A stretch of 64,000 nucleotides of DNA from CAWDMC01 sp963803295 (GTDB taxonomy: Bacteria; Acidobacteriota; Terriglobia; UBA7540). Positions 1 to 6,538 of the stretch are shown here, one piece after another. Every line of letters begins with the position of its first letter. Position 1 is the stretch's first letter. The translations under genes were made by a program, and so were the position numbers. The stretch spans positions 186,001 through 250,000 of the forward strand of contig CAWDMC010000028.1 of the NCBI GenBank assembly GCA_963803295.1. Direction: 5' to 3'. Below the pieces are notes generated by a model. It made no database searches. It saw only the letters and a list, made by a program, of their open reading frames with translations, and was not told the DNA's origin.

Positions 1-510
1 GCCCAATGATCGTGGGCGGCTGGGAGTCACTCTGGGCCCGTGCGGAGGGAGTACCTATTACCGCTAACGAGAGTACGAACAGAAGTGAGAATCCCAATAC
101 CCGCGAATCGTATCGACGGAGCCTGGAAGGCTCCGCGCGTGCACCGCTACCAGGGTGGTTGCAGGTATACCCTGAATCGAGCAGGCTAACGAAATGTCGT
201 GAAATCGACCGTTCCGTCACTCATTCGCTCCTAAGATCTGGGGAACCAGATCACAAAACCCCAGCACCAAGCGCTTACGATCAACAGGTTGTGACCAGTG
301 CAAAGGTCGTCGAAAGCTTACACCAATCTTCGAACGCTGTTAAGTGCCCATGCGACTATTAGAGATCTATCAATCCAGTATTAGAGATCGATCTGCCCGA
401 CCCTCCGGATGTCTGTCAGTTATTCACTAGATGGTTCTCACAACCTTGACCGCGTGCGATTGTCAAGATGGTAGCCCAGTGGAGCGGAGCGGACTGAGCC
501 TGTCAAGCAA
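1..510. other. No supported gene; IS flank
   Basis: No convincing gene is seen in this stretch. An open frame of 118 codons at 6-362 has no recognisable motif, no ribosome binding site and an amino-acid composition typical of non-coding sequence. A short direct repeat (ATTAGAGATC) occurs twice near 357-392. The stretch ends against the left end of the insertion sequence. Confidence 0.5.
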
Positions 511-517
511 TTTAAAA

Positions 518-559
518 ATGTTACTTTCGGGTGATTCGTCCTGCAACGCGAAATGTTAC
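518..559 (+). repeat. Left IS end: two ATGTTAC motifs 35 bp apart
   Basis: ATGTTAC occurs at 518-524 and 553-559. The second copy reads on as ATGTTACCCGTC. The same pair, with identical 35-bp spacing and the same CCCGTC extension on the inner copy, occurs in reverse complement at the other end. This is the expected appearance of transposase-binding sites in inverted terminal regions. Confidence 0.6.
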
Positions 560-1861
560 CCGTCGTCGTCGTGGTTTTTCCTTTCTTCTTGTCTTGGCAG
601 TTGTCTTGGTTCTTGTCTTTTTCTCAGCGCGCCTTGTGCGCGCGCCTGTGATTTTGTTTTTCTCTGAAGGTGCCGCGAGTTTCTGAGAAACAGCCGAGAC
701 CGCAGGCTTCTCTGCCACCACGCTGGTGCTCCGTTGGAAAATCCGTTCCCGCTTGCTCTGAATCGTCTGGGAGAGTTGAAAGGGGTCGAGCGTCTGGCGT
801 AGCCGGCGAAGTTCGGCCACCCGTTCTGGGTCCACCCCTGACGAGGCCGCCACTCGCTGAAAAGGGGTCTGGGGTGCTTCGTAGTGCCGCCGCAAGCGCG
901 AGCCGATCCGCTCCTTGCGGCTCAGTTTCACCGAGGGCAGGAAGAGGTTCTGAAACAATCGCAGCTCACCCCGGTAAAGCTCGTCCATGGCGGCCCGTGC
1001 CGCTTCCGTCTCGTAACGCACGTAGCCCAGCAAGCGCCGTACATGCGTCCAGTTCTTCTGCTCGATGTGGGCGTTGTCGTCTTTCTTATAGGGCCGCCCA
1101 CGGGTGAATTGAATGTCGTGGGCCTGGCAGTAAGCCCAGAGGTGAGCATTGATGAACTCCGAGCCGTTGTCGGAATCGATGCCCCGCAAGGGAAAAGGCA
1201 AAGCCTGGCGGACCGCTTCCAGAGCGGCTCGCACCCCTTCCTGGCTCTTGCCCAGCACCGCTCGGCTTTCCGTCCAGCCCGTGTGAATGTCAGTCACGTT
1301 CAGCGAGTAGCAGTAGTCGCCCGCCGCCGAATTGCCCGAGTGGGAGACCAGATCGATTTCCGTGAACCCCGGCCTCTTCACGTCCCACTGATCCGTCTTC
1401 ACGGGGATGTGGTGCTTCAATAAGCTCCCCGGCTTGGTGCGGCCATAAATCCTTTGCCGCAGCTTCCGCTTCTCCGAACCCAGCCGGTAGTCGATGGAGC
1501 GGGGGCTGATCTGAAGCAGCTGCTTTTCCAACTCCGGCGTCAGCCGGAAGCGGCGGCGAATCCAAGGCATCCACTCCGGCAGCAGGGCTTTCAGCCGTAC
1601 TGACCAGGGATAATCGGCCGCCTCCCAGACCGCCTTCAAGATCGAGACCAGCCGTGGGCCATAGGTCACCCCCCGGCGCCGTCGTTGGGAAACCGGCCGG
1701 GCGGCAGGCGGCGAACCATTCAGCAAACGAATCGCGTGCTTGCGATGATAACGGCAGTTGGCGCAAAACTCGTCCAGGATGCGCTGCCTTTCCGCCCGAC
1801 TAGCTCGTTGGTAACGAGGATAAACTTGTTGCCAATATTCTCTTCTCGAAAGTCGACTCAT
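521..1861 (-). CDS. rve-type DDE transposase (IS)
   Basis: The protein (about 446 aa) has a basic N-terminal part that probably binds DNA, then a retroviral-integrase-like catalytic core. The DDE residues are visible as D in TEIDLVSH (about residue 170), D in GIDSDNGSEF (about 231) and E in DNAHIEQKNW (about 267). This arrangement is typical of integrase-fold transposases. Placement in the IS481 or ISNCY-like groups is a guess from general appearance. The last 70 residues are rich in Arg and Lys. The start at 1861 (MSRLSRREYW) is chosen because upstream in-frame Mets at 1879 and 1897 fall in or near the terminal repeats; no start has a strong ribosome binding site. The gene appears full length. 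Confidence 0.8.
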   Translation of the reverse strand: MSRLSRREYWQQVYPRYQRASRAERQRILDEFCANCRYHRKHAIRLLNGSPPAARPVSQRRRRGVTYGPRLVSILKAVWEAADYPWSVRLKALLPEWMPWIRRRFRLTPELEKQLLQISPRSIDYRLGSEKRKLRQRIYGRTKPGSLLKHHIPVKTDQWDVKRPGFTEIDLVSHSGNSAAGDYCYSLNVTDIHTGWTESRAVLGKSQEGVRAALEAVRQALPFPLRGIDSDNGSEFINAHLWAYCQAHDIQFTRGRPYKKDDNAHIEQKNWTHVRRLLGYVRYETEAARAAMDELYRGELRLFQNLFLPSVKLSRKERIGSRLRRHYEAPQTPFQRVAASSGVDPERVAELRRLRQTLDPFQLSQTIQSKRERIFQRSTSVVAEKPAVSAVSQKLAAPSEKNKITGARTRRAEKKTRTKTTAKTRRKEKPRRRRVTFRVAGRITRK

Positions 1862-1884
1862 GAGGTTACCCGTATCCATGACGG

Positions 1885-1926
1885 GTAACATTCTCAAATT
1901 GCGCGACGATAGCCCACTGGTAACAT
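1885..1926 (-). repeat. Right IS end: two ATGTTAC motifs 35 bp apart
   Basis: GTAACAT (complement of ATGTTAC) occurs at 1885-1891 and 1920-1926, mirroring the left end with the same 35-bp spacing. The inner copy is preceded by GACGG, matching the inner left copy in complement. The transposase start lies just inside. Confidence 0.6.
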
Positions 1927-1992
1927 TTTAGCTTGCGCGATACGCTGAGTTGATCGCGCCCAAGAGGTGCCCCATACTTGTCATCCCGTGAC

Positions 1993-2021
1993 TTGACGAA
2001 ACGCCCGAAATGGTATATAAC
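1993..2021 (+). promoter_or_regulatory. Promoter of brnT: TTGACG-17-TATAAC
   Basis: A near-consensus sigma-70 promoter: TTGACG at 1993-1998, a 17-bp spacer and TATAAC at 2016-2021. The predicted transcription start is about 2028, only a few bases before the ATG at 2032, so the message would be almost leaderless. It lies between the IS right end and the toxin gene. Confidence 0.6.
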
Positions 2022-2031
2022 TATCATACAC

Positions 2032-2595
2032 ATGAAGGATTGGACGCAATGCACAGGGTTCGAGTGGAACGAAGGCAACTCCGATAAGAATTGGCAGAAA
2101 CACGCGATTACTGATTCTGAATGCGAGAACATCTTCTTCAATCAACCGTTGATTGTCGGCCCCGATCCCGAGCACTCCGCCAGCGAGCGCCGCTTTCGCG
2201 CCCTCGGCCGAACCGATCACGGCCGTAAGCTACTGGTGATCTTTACCGTCCGAGGGATGCTGATCCGGGTAATTTCTGCCCGAGACATGACGCGGAAAGA
2301 GAGAGATTCTATGCCACACAAGAACATGAAGAAACTGAAATCCCTTCCGGCCCTTAAGTCGGAGGATGAGGAAAGGGAATTCTGGGTCACTCACGATTCG
2401 ATGGACTACGTGGACTGGGATAGGGCCGAGCGCGTGGTCTTCCCCAACCTGAAGCCGTCGCTGCGCAGCATTTCGCTGCGCTTGCCCGTCTCCATGATCG
2501 AAGGCCTGAAGTCGCTGGCCAACAAAAGGGATATTCCCTACCAGTCGTTACTCAAGGTCTTCCTCGCCGAGCGGCTCGAGCAGGAGCGGCGATGA
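2032..2595 (+). CDS. brnT: BrnT toxin fused in frame to CopG/BrnA-type antitoxin
   Basis: The first 90 or so codons encode a BrnT (DUF497) ribonuclease toxin: FEWNEGNSDKNWQKH, then GPDPEHS, ERRFRALGR and RVISARDMTRKER, all hallmarks of the family. The frame then runs without a stop into a CopG/BrnA-type antitoxin, giving 187 aa in total. In relatives these are separate, slightly overlapping genes. Here a GAGAGAGA tract at about 2299-2306 sits at the junction. Removing one GA unit puts the toxin in a frame ending YATQEHEETEIPSGP with a stop at 2355-2357, which looks like a normal BrnT end overlapping the antitoxin start. The fusion is therefore probably the result of dinucleotide slippage or a sequence error. 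The start at 2032 follows directly from the promoter. Confidence 0.75.
   Translation: MKDWTQCTGFEWNEGNSDKNWQKHAITDSECENIFFNQPLIVGPDPEHSASERRFRALGRTDHGRKLLVIFTVRGMLIRVISARDMTRKERDSMPHKNMKKLKSLPALKSEDEEREFWVTHDSMDYVDWDRAERVVFPNLKPSLRSISLRLPVSMIEGLKSLANKRDIPYQSLLKVFLAERLEQERR
2311..2595 (+). CDS. brnA: BrnA/CopG-type antitoxin (internal start)
   Basis: The antitoxin part can be made as a separate protein from ATG 2311 (94 aa), which is preceded by a GGAAAGAGAGAG ribosome binding site, or from ATG 2326 (89 aa). It has the family pattern EEREFWVTHDSMDYVDW followed by a ribbon-helix-helix region, SISLRLPVSMIEGLKSLA then IPYQSLLKVFLAERL. In this family the antitoxin neutralises BrnT and represses the shared promoter through the RHH domain. 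Its stop overlaps the ATG of the next short ORF (ATGA at 2592-2595). Confidence 0.65.
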   Translation: MPHKNMKKLKSLPALKSEDEEREFWVTHDSMDYVDWDRAERVVFPNLKPSLRSISLRLPVSMIEGLKSLANKRDIPYQSLLKVFLAERLEQERR

Positions 2596-2735
2596 AAGAC
2601 GAATACGATTACAGCAAAGGCTTAACGCGGTCCGGTTCTCCCTCCGCAACCCGGCAAGCAACAGATCCATCCCTTGCCCGGCAGGAACTAGGTACCCACT
2701 ACGCCGCATCCCTGCCCGGCCGTTCGCCGCCGTGA
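2592..2735 (+). pseudogene. Truncated BrnA-like antitoxin remnant
   Basis: The ORF starts at an ATG overlapping the previous stop (ATGA), as in translationally coupled pairs. Its first ten residues, MKDEYDYSKG, match the usual opening of a BrnA/CopG antitoxin group (MKDEYDFSKG or similar). The following 37 residues are low-complexity Ser/Pro/Arg-rich and resemble nothing in that family. I read it as the 5' end of a gene whose remainder was replaced. The assignment rests on ten residues and is tentative. Confidence 0.35.
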
Positions 2736-2760
2736 GCGTAGAAGAGAGGAGCGAAGCCCG

Positions 2761-2955
2761 ATGGTTTTCATTTACAAACGCGGAAAGGTATATCACGCAG
2801 TTGGAGTCTTCCAACGCGAAGACGTGAAGCCTGGAGTAGTACCGCTGGCGAGGCAGGCCGGAATTGTAGTCCAGAGCCCCGCACACATGGCACAACACGC
2901 CATGTATGCGCCACCCGTGGCCGGTTTTATGCAGGTCAGCCTAGACTTAGGCTAG
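2761..2955 (+). CDS. Small unrecognised ORF, possible integrase N-terminal scrap
   Basis: A 64-codon ORF with a plausible ribosome binding site (AGAGGAG, 9 bases before the ATG). The first 11 residues, MVFIYKRGKVY, resemble the start of phage-type tyrosine recombinases, but the similarity ends there and no catalytic residue is present. A perfect short hairpin (CATGGC, 7-base loop, GCCATG) lies at 2886-2904. It may be a fragment or a chance ORF. Confidence 0.25.
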   Translation: MVFIYKRGKVYHAVGVFQREDVKPGVVPLARQAGIVVQSPAHMAQHAMYAPPVAGFMQVSLDLG

Positions 2956-3150
2956 GCAGCCAGACGATAAAATGGATTCCCAGCCAAGCCACCGGACCGA
3001 CCGGGTGAGGCTACCGCCATCGAGGTGAAGCGAATTAAGGTCGGCCCCACCGCGGTGCGCGCCGACACTCCCAGCAAGATGCACACTGGCGCGGCGGTTG
3101 CATAGGCAGGAGTGGGGCTGTTCCAATAGAATCAGGAACGGAGGTCACCG

Positions 3151-3363
3151 ATGCGCAACGAGTTTACTGCGATCCTCGAGCGAGACGACGATTGGTATAT
3201 CGCCTGCTGCCCGGAGATTCCTGGCGCCAACGGCCAGGGGCGAACCAAGGACGAGGCGCGAGCCAGCTTAGCCGAGACTATCGCGCTGATACTCCAGGAC
3301 AGGCGTGAGCACTCGCTTCGAGGCGGACCTCCAGAAGAGCGGGACACGTTGATCGTGGAGTGA
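3151..3363 (+). CDS. hicB: HicB-family antitoxin
   Basis: A 70-aa protein with the compact HicB fold signature: an opening strand (FTAILERDDDWYIACCPEIPG), a Gly-rich turn (GANGQGRT), a helix (KDEARASLAETIALILQDR) and a short C-terminal tail. HicB neutralises the HicA mRNA interferase and usually represses its own promoter. GGAGGT lies directly upstream of the ATG. The stop overlaps a GTG (GTGA at 3360-3363) that begins a broken hicA, so this is an antitoxin left behind after loss of its toxin. The DNA-binding extension seen in longer HicB proteins is absent. Confidence 0.8.
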   Translation: MRNEFTAILERDDDWYIACCPEIPGANGQGRTKDEARASLAETIALILQDRREHSLRGGPPEERDTLIVE

Positions 3364-3420
3364 AGCGAGAGCAGCTTGCTTAAGCATCTCCGACAGCATG
3401 GCTGCGCCGTTGTGAAATAA
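3360..3420 (+). pseudogene. hicA: hicA toxin remnant, frameshifted and truncated
   Basis: Starting at the GTG that overlaps the hicB stop, the sequence reads VKREQL and then hits a stop at 3381. Dropping one G near 3378 restores LKHLRQHGCAVVK before a TAA at 3418. This matches the usual N-terminus of HicA (MKRxxLLKHLRxHGC). The rest of the toxin, including the catalytic His region, is missing, and the groEL terminator follows at once. Confidence 0.6.
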
Positions 3421-3447
3421 AAAGGGCGGGGATTGCTCCCCGCCCTT
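3412..3447 (-). terminator. Intrinsic terminator of groES-groEL
   Basis: A perfect 11-bp inverted repeat, AAGGGCGGGGA / TCCCCGCCCTT, at 3422-3432 and 3437-3447 with a 4-base loop. On the minus strand it is followed by TTTTTATTT. It lies 50 bases past the groEL stop and is correctly oriented for that operon. Confidence 0.85.
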
Positions 3448-3500
3448 GGGACAAGCCGCAGGGCTACAAACGGAGCCCTGAGCTACGACTGCCTGCCGTT

Positions 3501-5183
3501 CTAGTACATTCCGCCGCCCATGCCGCCTCCCGGAGGTCCGGCCGGAGCCTTCTCTTCCTTATCCGGGATCTCGCTGATCAGCGCTTCCGTCGTCAGAAGG
3601 AGGGAAGCGATCGACGCAGCGTTCTGCAGCGCCGTACGAGTTACTTTGGTTGGATCGATCACGCCGGCTTCGACCAGATCCTCAAAAGTCTCGGTCTGGG
3701 CATTGAAGCCATAGTTTGGACTGTTGTTTGAGCGAACCTTCTCGATGACGACCGCGCCTTCCCACCCGGCGTTCTGGACGATCATGCGCAGCGGCTCTTC
3801 GAGCGCCCTCTTCACGATGTTCACACCGATATGCTCATCTCCTTCGAGCTTGAGCTTCTCAATGGCATTGATGCAGCGAGCCAAGGCTACGCCGCCGCCG
3901 GGGACGATGCCTTCTTCGACAGCAGCCTTAGTGGCGTGCATGGCGTCCTCGACCCGAGCCTTCTTCTCCTTCATCTCGGTCTCGGTGGCAGCGCCCACCT
4001 TGATCTGGGCCACACCGCCCACCAGCTTGGCCAGGCGCTCCTGCAGTTTTTCGCGGTCGTAGTCGGAAGTCGTCTCTTCTACTTGCGCCCGGATCTGCTT
4101 TACCCGGCCTTCGATGTCGCTGGACTTGCCGCCGCCCTCGACGATGGTGGTGTTGTCCTTATCGATGGTAATTTTCTTGGCCTTGCCGAGATCATCCAGC
4201 TTCACGTTCTCGAGCTTGATGCCCAGATCCTCGGAAATGGCTTTGCCGCCGGTGAGGATGGCGATGTCCTCCAGCATGGCTTTGCGGCGATCGCCGAAGC
4301 CAGGAGCCTTTACCGCCGCGACCTGTAGGGTACCCCGTAGTTTGTTCACGACCAGGGTCGCCAGAGCCTCGCCCTCAACCTCTTCGGCAATGATCAGCAG
4401 CGGCCGGCCGGTCTTGGCGCTCTGTTCGAGCAAGGGCAGCAAGTCCTTCATGGAGCTGATCTTCTTCTCGTGGATGAGGATCAGGGCGTTCTCAAGCACC
4501 GCTTCCATCCGTTCCGGATCGGTGACGAAGTAGGCCGACAGGTAGCCGCGGTCGAACTGCATGCCTTCGACCACTTCGAGCGCCGTCTCCATGGTCTTCG
4601 ACTCTTCCACGGTGATGACGCCATCCTTGCCGACTTTCTTCATGGCCTCGGCAATGATTGCGCCGATAGTGTGGTCATTGTTGGCCGAAACTGCGCCCAC
4701 TTGGGCGATCATGGCGCCCTCGACCGGCTTCGACAGCTTCTCGAGTTCACCCTTGACGTGCTTCTTGCTTCCGTCCTTCTGCGTCTCGTCGTGTCCGCAG
4801 ATCGCCTGAACCGCCAGTTCGATGCCGCGCTTCACCGCCATCGGATTCGCGCCGGCCGCCACCGTCTTCACGCCCTCGCGGAAGATCGACTGGGCCAGTA
4901 CAGTCGCAGTAGTCGTGCCATCACCGGCCACGTCAGATGTCTTCGAGGCCACCTCGCGCACCATCTGTGCGCCCATGTTTTCGAGTGGATCCTTCAGCTC
5001 GATTTCCTTCGCCACCGTCACGCCGTCCTTAGTGATGGTGGGTGAACCGAACTTCTTGTCGAGCACCACATTGCGGCCCTTGGGGCCCAGCGTGATCTTC
5101 ACGGCGTCGGCCAGTTGATTCACGCCGCGCAGAATCGCTTGGCGGCTCGCCTCGCCGTGGACAATTTGCTTTGCATTTGCCAT
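3501..5183 (-). CDS. groEL: Chaperonin GroEL (60 kDa)
   Basis: The protein (560 aa) forms the double-ring ATP-driven protein-folding chamber with GroES as its lid. It is full length: the N-terminus MANAKQIVHGEASRQAI, the ATP site KITLGPKGRNVVLD and VAGDGTTTATVLAQ, the apical domain, and the flexible C-terminal Gly-Gly-Met tail (GGGMGGGMY) are all present. The start at 5183 is chosen because it follows GGGAGGA at the right distance and matches the family; the frame stays open 53 codons further upstream into the groES 3' region, but that extension is not homologous. It lies 103 bases downstream of groES in the same operon. Confidence 0.97.
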   Translation of the reverse strand: MANAKQIVHGEASRQAILRGVNQLADAVKITLGPKGRNVVLDKKFGSPTITKDGVTVAKEIELKDPLENMGAQMVREVASKTSDVAGDGTTTATVLAQSIFREGVKTVAAGANPMAVKRGIELAVQAICGHDETQKDGSKKHVKGELEKLSKPVEGAMIAQVGAVSANNDHTIGAIIAEAMKKVGKDGVITVEESKTMETALEVVEGMQFDRGYLSAYFVTDPERMEAVLENALILIHEKKISSMKDLLPLLEQSAKTGRPLLIIAEEVEGEALATLVVNKLRGTLQVAAVKAPGFGDRRKAMLEDIAILTGGKAISEDLGIKLENVKLDDLGKAKKITIDKDNTTIVEGGGKSSDIEGRVKQIRAQVEETTSDYDREKLQERLAKLVGGVAQIKVGAATETEMKEKKARVEDAMHATKAAVEEGIVPGGGVALARCINAIEKLKLEGDEHIGVNIVKRALEEPLRMIVQNAGWEGAVVIEKVRSNNSPNYGFNAQTETFEDLVEAGVIDPTKVTRTALQNAASIASLLLTTEALISEIPDKEEKAPAGPPGGGMGGGMY

Positions 5184-5286
5184 CTTTATCCTCCCTAGAC
5201 TTTTCCTGGATTTGCCCTTCCATCCTTTTTCGTCAGTGCCCGGTTGCCCGTCGTGACTCTGTCCATGGACAACCGCTAAAGGATCC

Positions 5287-5604
5287 TTACTTCTTGCTGC
5301 TGGCGCTCTTGGCTGCGCCCTCGATGACGCCCAGAACCTCATCCTCGCGCAAGATCAGGTAATCCTCGCTGTCGAGCTTGATCTCAGTACCTGAGTATTT
5401 GCCGAACAGAATGCGGTCGCCAGCCTTCACATCCAACGGGAACACTTCGCCCTTATCGTTCTTCTTGCCGTTGCCCACGGCAACCACTTCGGCTTCTTGT
5501 GGCTTTTCCTTGGCCGAATCGGGAATGATAATCCCACCTCGTACGGTCTCCTTTTCCTCGATACGCCTGACCAGCAGGCGATCATGAAGCGGCCTGAATG
5601 TCAT
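5287..5604 (-). CDS. groES: Co-chaperonin GroES (10 kDa)
   Basis: A 105-aa protein that caps the GroEL cavity as a heptamer. The family pattern is clear: FRPLHDRLLVRRIEE, the mobile-loop region (EKETVRGGIIIPDSAKEKP), EAEVVAVGNGK, VKAGDRILFGKYSGTEIKL and the DYLILREDEVLGVIE ending. It carries a short Ser/Lys tail. It is the first gene of the operon, transcribed from the promoter at 5688-5716 with the CIRCE operator in its leader. AGGAGA lies just upstream of the ATG. Confidence 0.97.
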   Translation of the reverse strand: MTFRPLHDRLLVRRIEEKETVRGGIIIPDSAKEKPQEAEVVAVGNGKKNDKGEVFPLDVKAGDRILFGKYSGTEIKLDSEDYLILREDEVLGVIEGAAKSASSKK

Positions 5605-5662
5605 ATGGTTCTCCTTTCCTTCAATAGTGTCCTTGTTATTTGTTGCGAAATGACCGAAGAGA

Positions 5663-5689
5663 CTAGCACTCGGCCATCAAGACTGCCAA
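5663..5689 (-). promoter_or_regulatory. CIRCE operator (HrcA site) of groES-groEL
   Basis: The sequence CTAGCACTC-N9-GACTGCCAA matches the CIRCE consensus TTAGCACTC-N9-GAGTGCTAA at 8 of 9 and 7 of 9 positions, with exactly the canonical 9-base spacer. It overlaps the predicted transcription start and the -10 box. From established knowledge, HrcA binds here and represses the operon until heat shock. No hrcA gene is in the window. Confidence 0.85.
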
Positions 5690-5716
5690 TCTACCGTGTG
5701 AATGGTTTCTTGTCAA
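5688..5716 (-). promoter_or_regulatory. Promoter of groES-groEL: TTGACA-17-TAGATT
   Basis: On the minus strand, TTGACA at 5711-5716, a 17-bp spacer and TAGATT at 5688-5693. The predicted start is near 5681, inside CIRCE. This is a consensus housekeeping-type promoter, matching HrcA control rather than an alternative heat-shock sigma factor. Confidence 0.8.
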
Positions 5717-6132
5717 GCTTAATTTTTGAGATCGACAAAGGTTGACTGTCCTAGACTCACGTTTCCTGTTAGCCTCAACGGTCTTTCCGGCTAGTGAGAA
5801 CACGAACCTCTCCAGTGAGACTAAATTCAGACGCGATTCGTTGGCTGGAGCCGCGGACTTTTCTTGTGGTCCTTTTTCAGAACCAATCCACAAGGCTGTC
5901 GTCATTATGTGGAAATATCCGAACTCGTGTGCCCCGGTACACCAATTGGTGCACTCTTCGACGTTGGGCTGGTCCATGCGACCTGTTCGTGCCTGATTAG
6001 TCATCCTCGGTCCCTGAAGATAAGACATCCAGAATCAATTGAATGATGGTTAACATCACAGATTCTATCTTTGGCATGCGACTTGCCCGTGGATTCTCTG
6101 AAATCTGAATCCCAATTGGAGGATATACCCTA
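5717..6132. other. Intergenic region, no gene seen
   Basis: About 415 bases between the divergent groES promoter and the small secreted protein. Open frames on both strands here overlap one another and lack ribosome binding sites or recognisable motifs. A ribosome binding site for the next gene (TTGGAGGA) sits at the right end. No convincing promoter for that gene was found. Confidence 0.5.
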
Positions 6133-6315
6133 ATGAAGAAGGCTCTCACACTGCTGTTCACCTTCATGGTTGTTGGCGCGCTGGCTTTGCCCGTGTTCGC
6201 GCAGGACACTGCTGGCCAGGATAATTCTGCTGCTACCACCAAGAAGTCCAAAAAGAAGAAGCACTCGAAGAAAGCGAAGAATGCCGATTCGAACACTGCA
6301 GCTCCACAGCTCTAA
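6133..6315 (+). CDS. Small secreted lysine-rich protein
   Basis: A 60-aa protein with a textbook signal peptide (MKKALTLLFTFMVVGALALP, cleavage likely after VFA-Q at about residue 23). The mature part is short and very basic (KKSKKKKHSKKAKNA), then a polar tail. TTGGAGGA precedes the ATG and an intrinsic terminator follows, so it is probably a stand-alone gene. Small basic exported proteins of this kind are seen in acidobacterial genomes; function is unknown. The mature protein could bind polyanions such as nucleic acid or acidic polysaccharide, but that is only inferred from charge. Confidence 0.75.
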   Translation: MKKALTLLFTFMVVGALALPVFAQDTAGQDNSAATTKKSKKKKHSKKAKNADSNTAAPQL

Positions 6316-6363
6316 GCTCAGGCGCTCCTTCACGTTGGCCAACTTGCTTTAGCAGTGAGGAAG

Positions 6364-6395
6364 ACCCCGGATGCCGCACGGCTCGGGGTTTTTTC
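6364..6395 (+). terminator. Intrinsic terminator after small secreted gene
   Basis: ACCCCG at 6364-6369 pairs with CGGGGT at 6384-6389, with an inner GCCG/CGGC pairing, followed by TTTTTT and TC. It ends the small secreted gene and lies immediately before the group II intron-like segment. Confidence 0.75.
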
Positions 6396-6397
6396 TT

Positions 6398-6527
6398 GTG
6401 TGCCGAGCACGTTCGACAGCTCAGGCGTGTAAGTCCCCTTTTACAACCTGATGGAGGTGAAGTAGTAGCGAAGGGCAAGGGCGTCGCCGCGAGGTGGGTC
6501 TGAAAGAAGCGTGGAGCAAACGCGGGG
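6398..6527 (+). mobile_element. Group II intron 5' fragment (domain I-like)
   Basis: From GTGTG at 6398 (fits the GUGYG 5' intron consensus) the sequence contains stretches I recognise from bacterial group II intron domain I: GTGTAAGTCC near 6427, GAAGTAGTAGCGAAGGGCAA near 6459, GGGCGTCGCCGCGAGGTGGG and TCTGAAAGAAGC near 6500, then GGAGCAAACGC. No reverse transcriptase ORF or domain V/VI follows, so it is a truncated remnant. It sits directly after an intrinsic terminator, the usual target of class C introns. The identification is from memory of the family, not from an alignment. Confidence 0.55.
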
Positions 6528-6538
6528 TCGCCCCCGCA

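Larger units (their letters stand above)
512..1931 (-). mobile_element. Insertion sequence with rve/DDE transposase
   Basis: A single transposase gene fills the element. Both ends carry two copies of ATGTTAC in inverted orientation relative to the other end, and at each end the copies are exactly 35 bp apart (518 and 553 on the left; complement at 1885 and 1920 on the right). The outer copies are taken as lying near the termini. The left outer copy contains the transposase stop codon. No clear target-site duplication could be identified, so the exact ends are approximate. Confidence 0.65.

Noticed and set aside
6..362. Open frame of 118 codons on the plus strand
   Set aside because: No ribosome binding site, no motif, and composition unlike the coding genes around it.
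5184..5342. N-terminal extension of groEL
   Set aside because: The family start at 5183 has a good GGGAGGA site; the extension lies in the groES 3' end and gap.
5663..6028. 121-codon frame on the minus strand
   Set aside because: It ends within the groES promoter/CIRCE, has no start signal and no likeness to known proteins.
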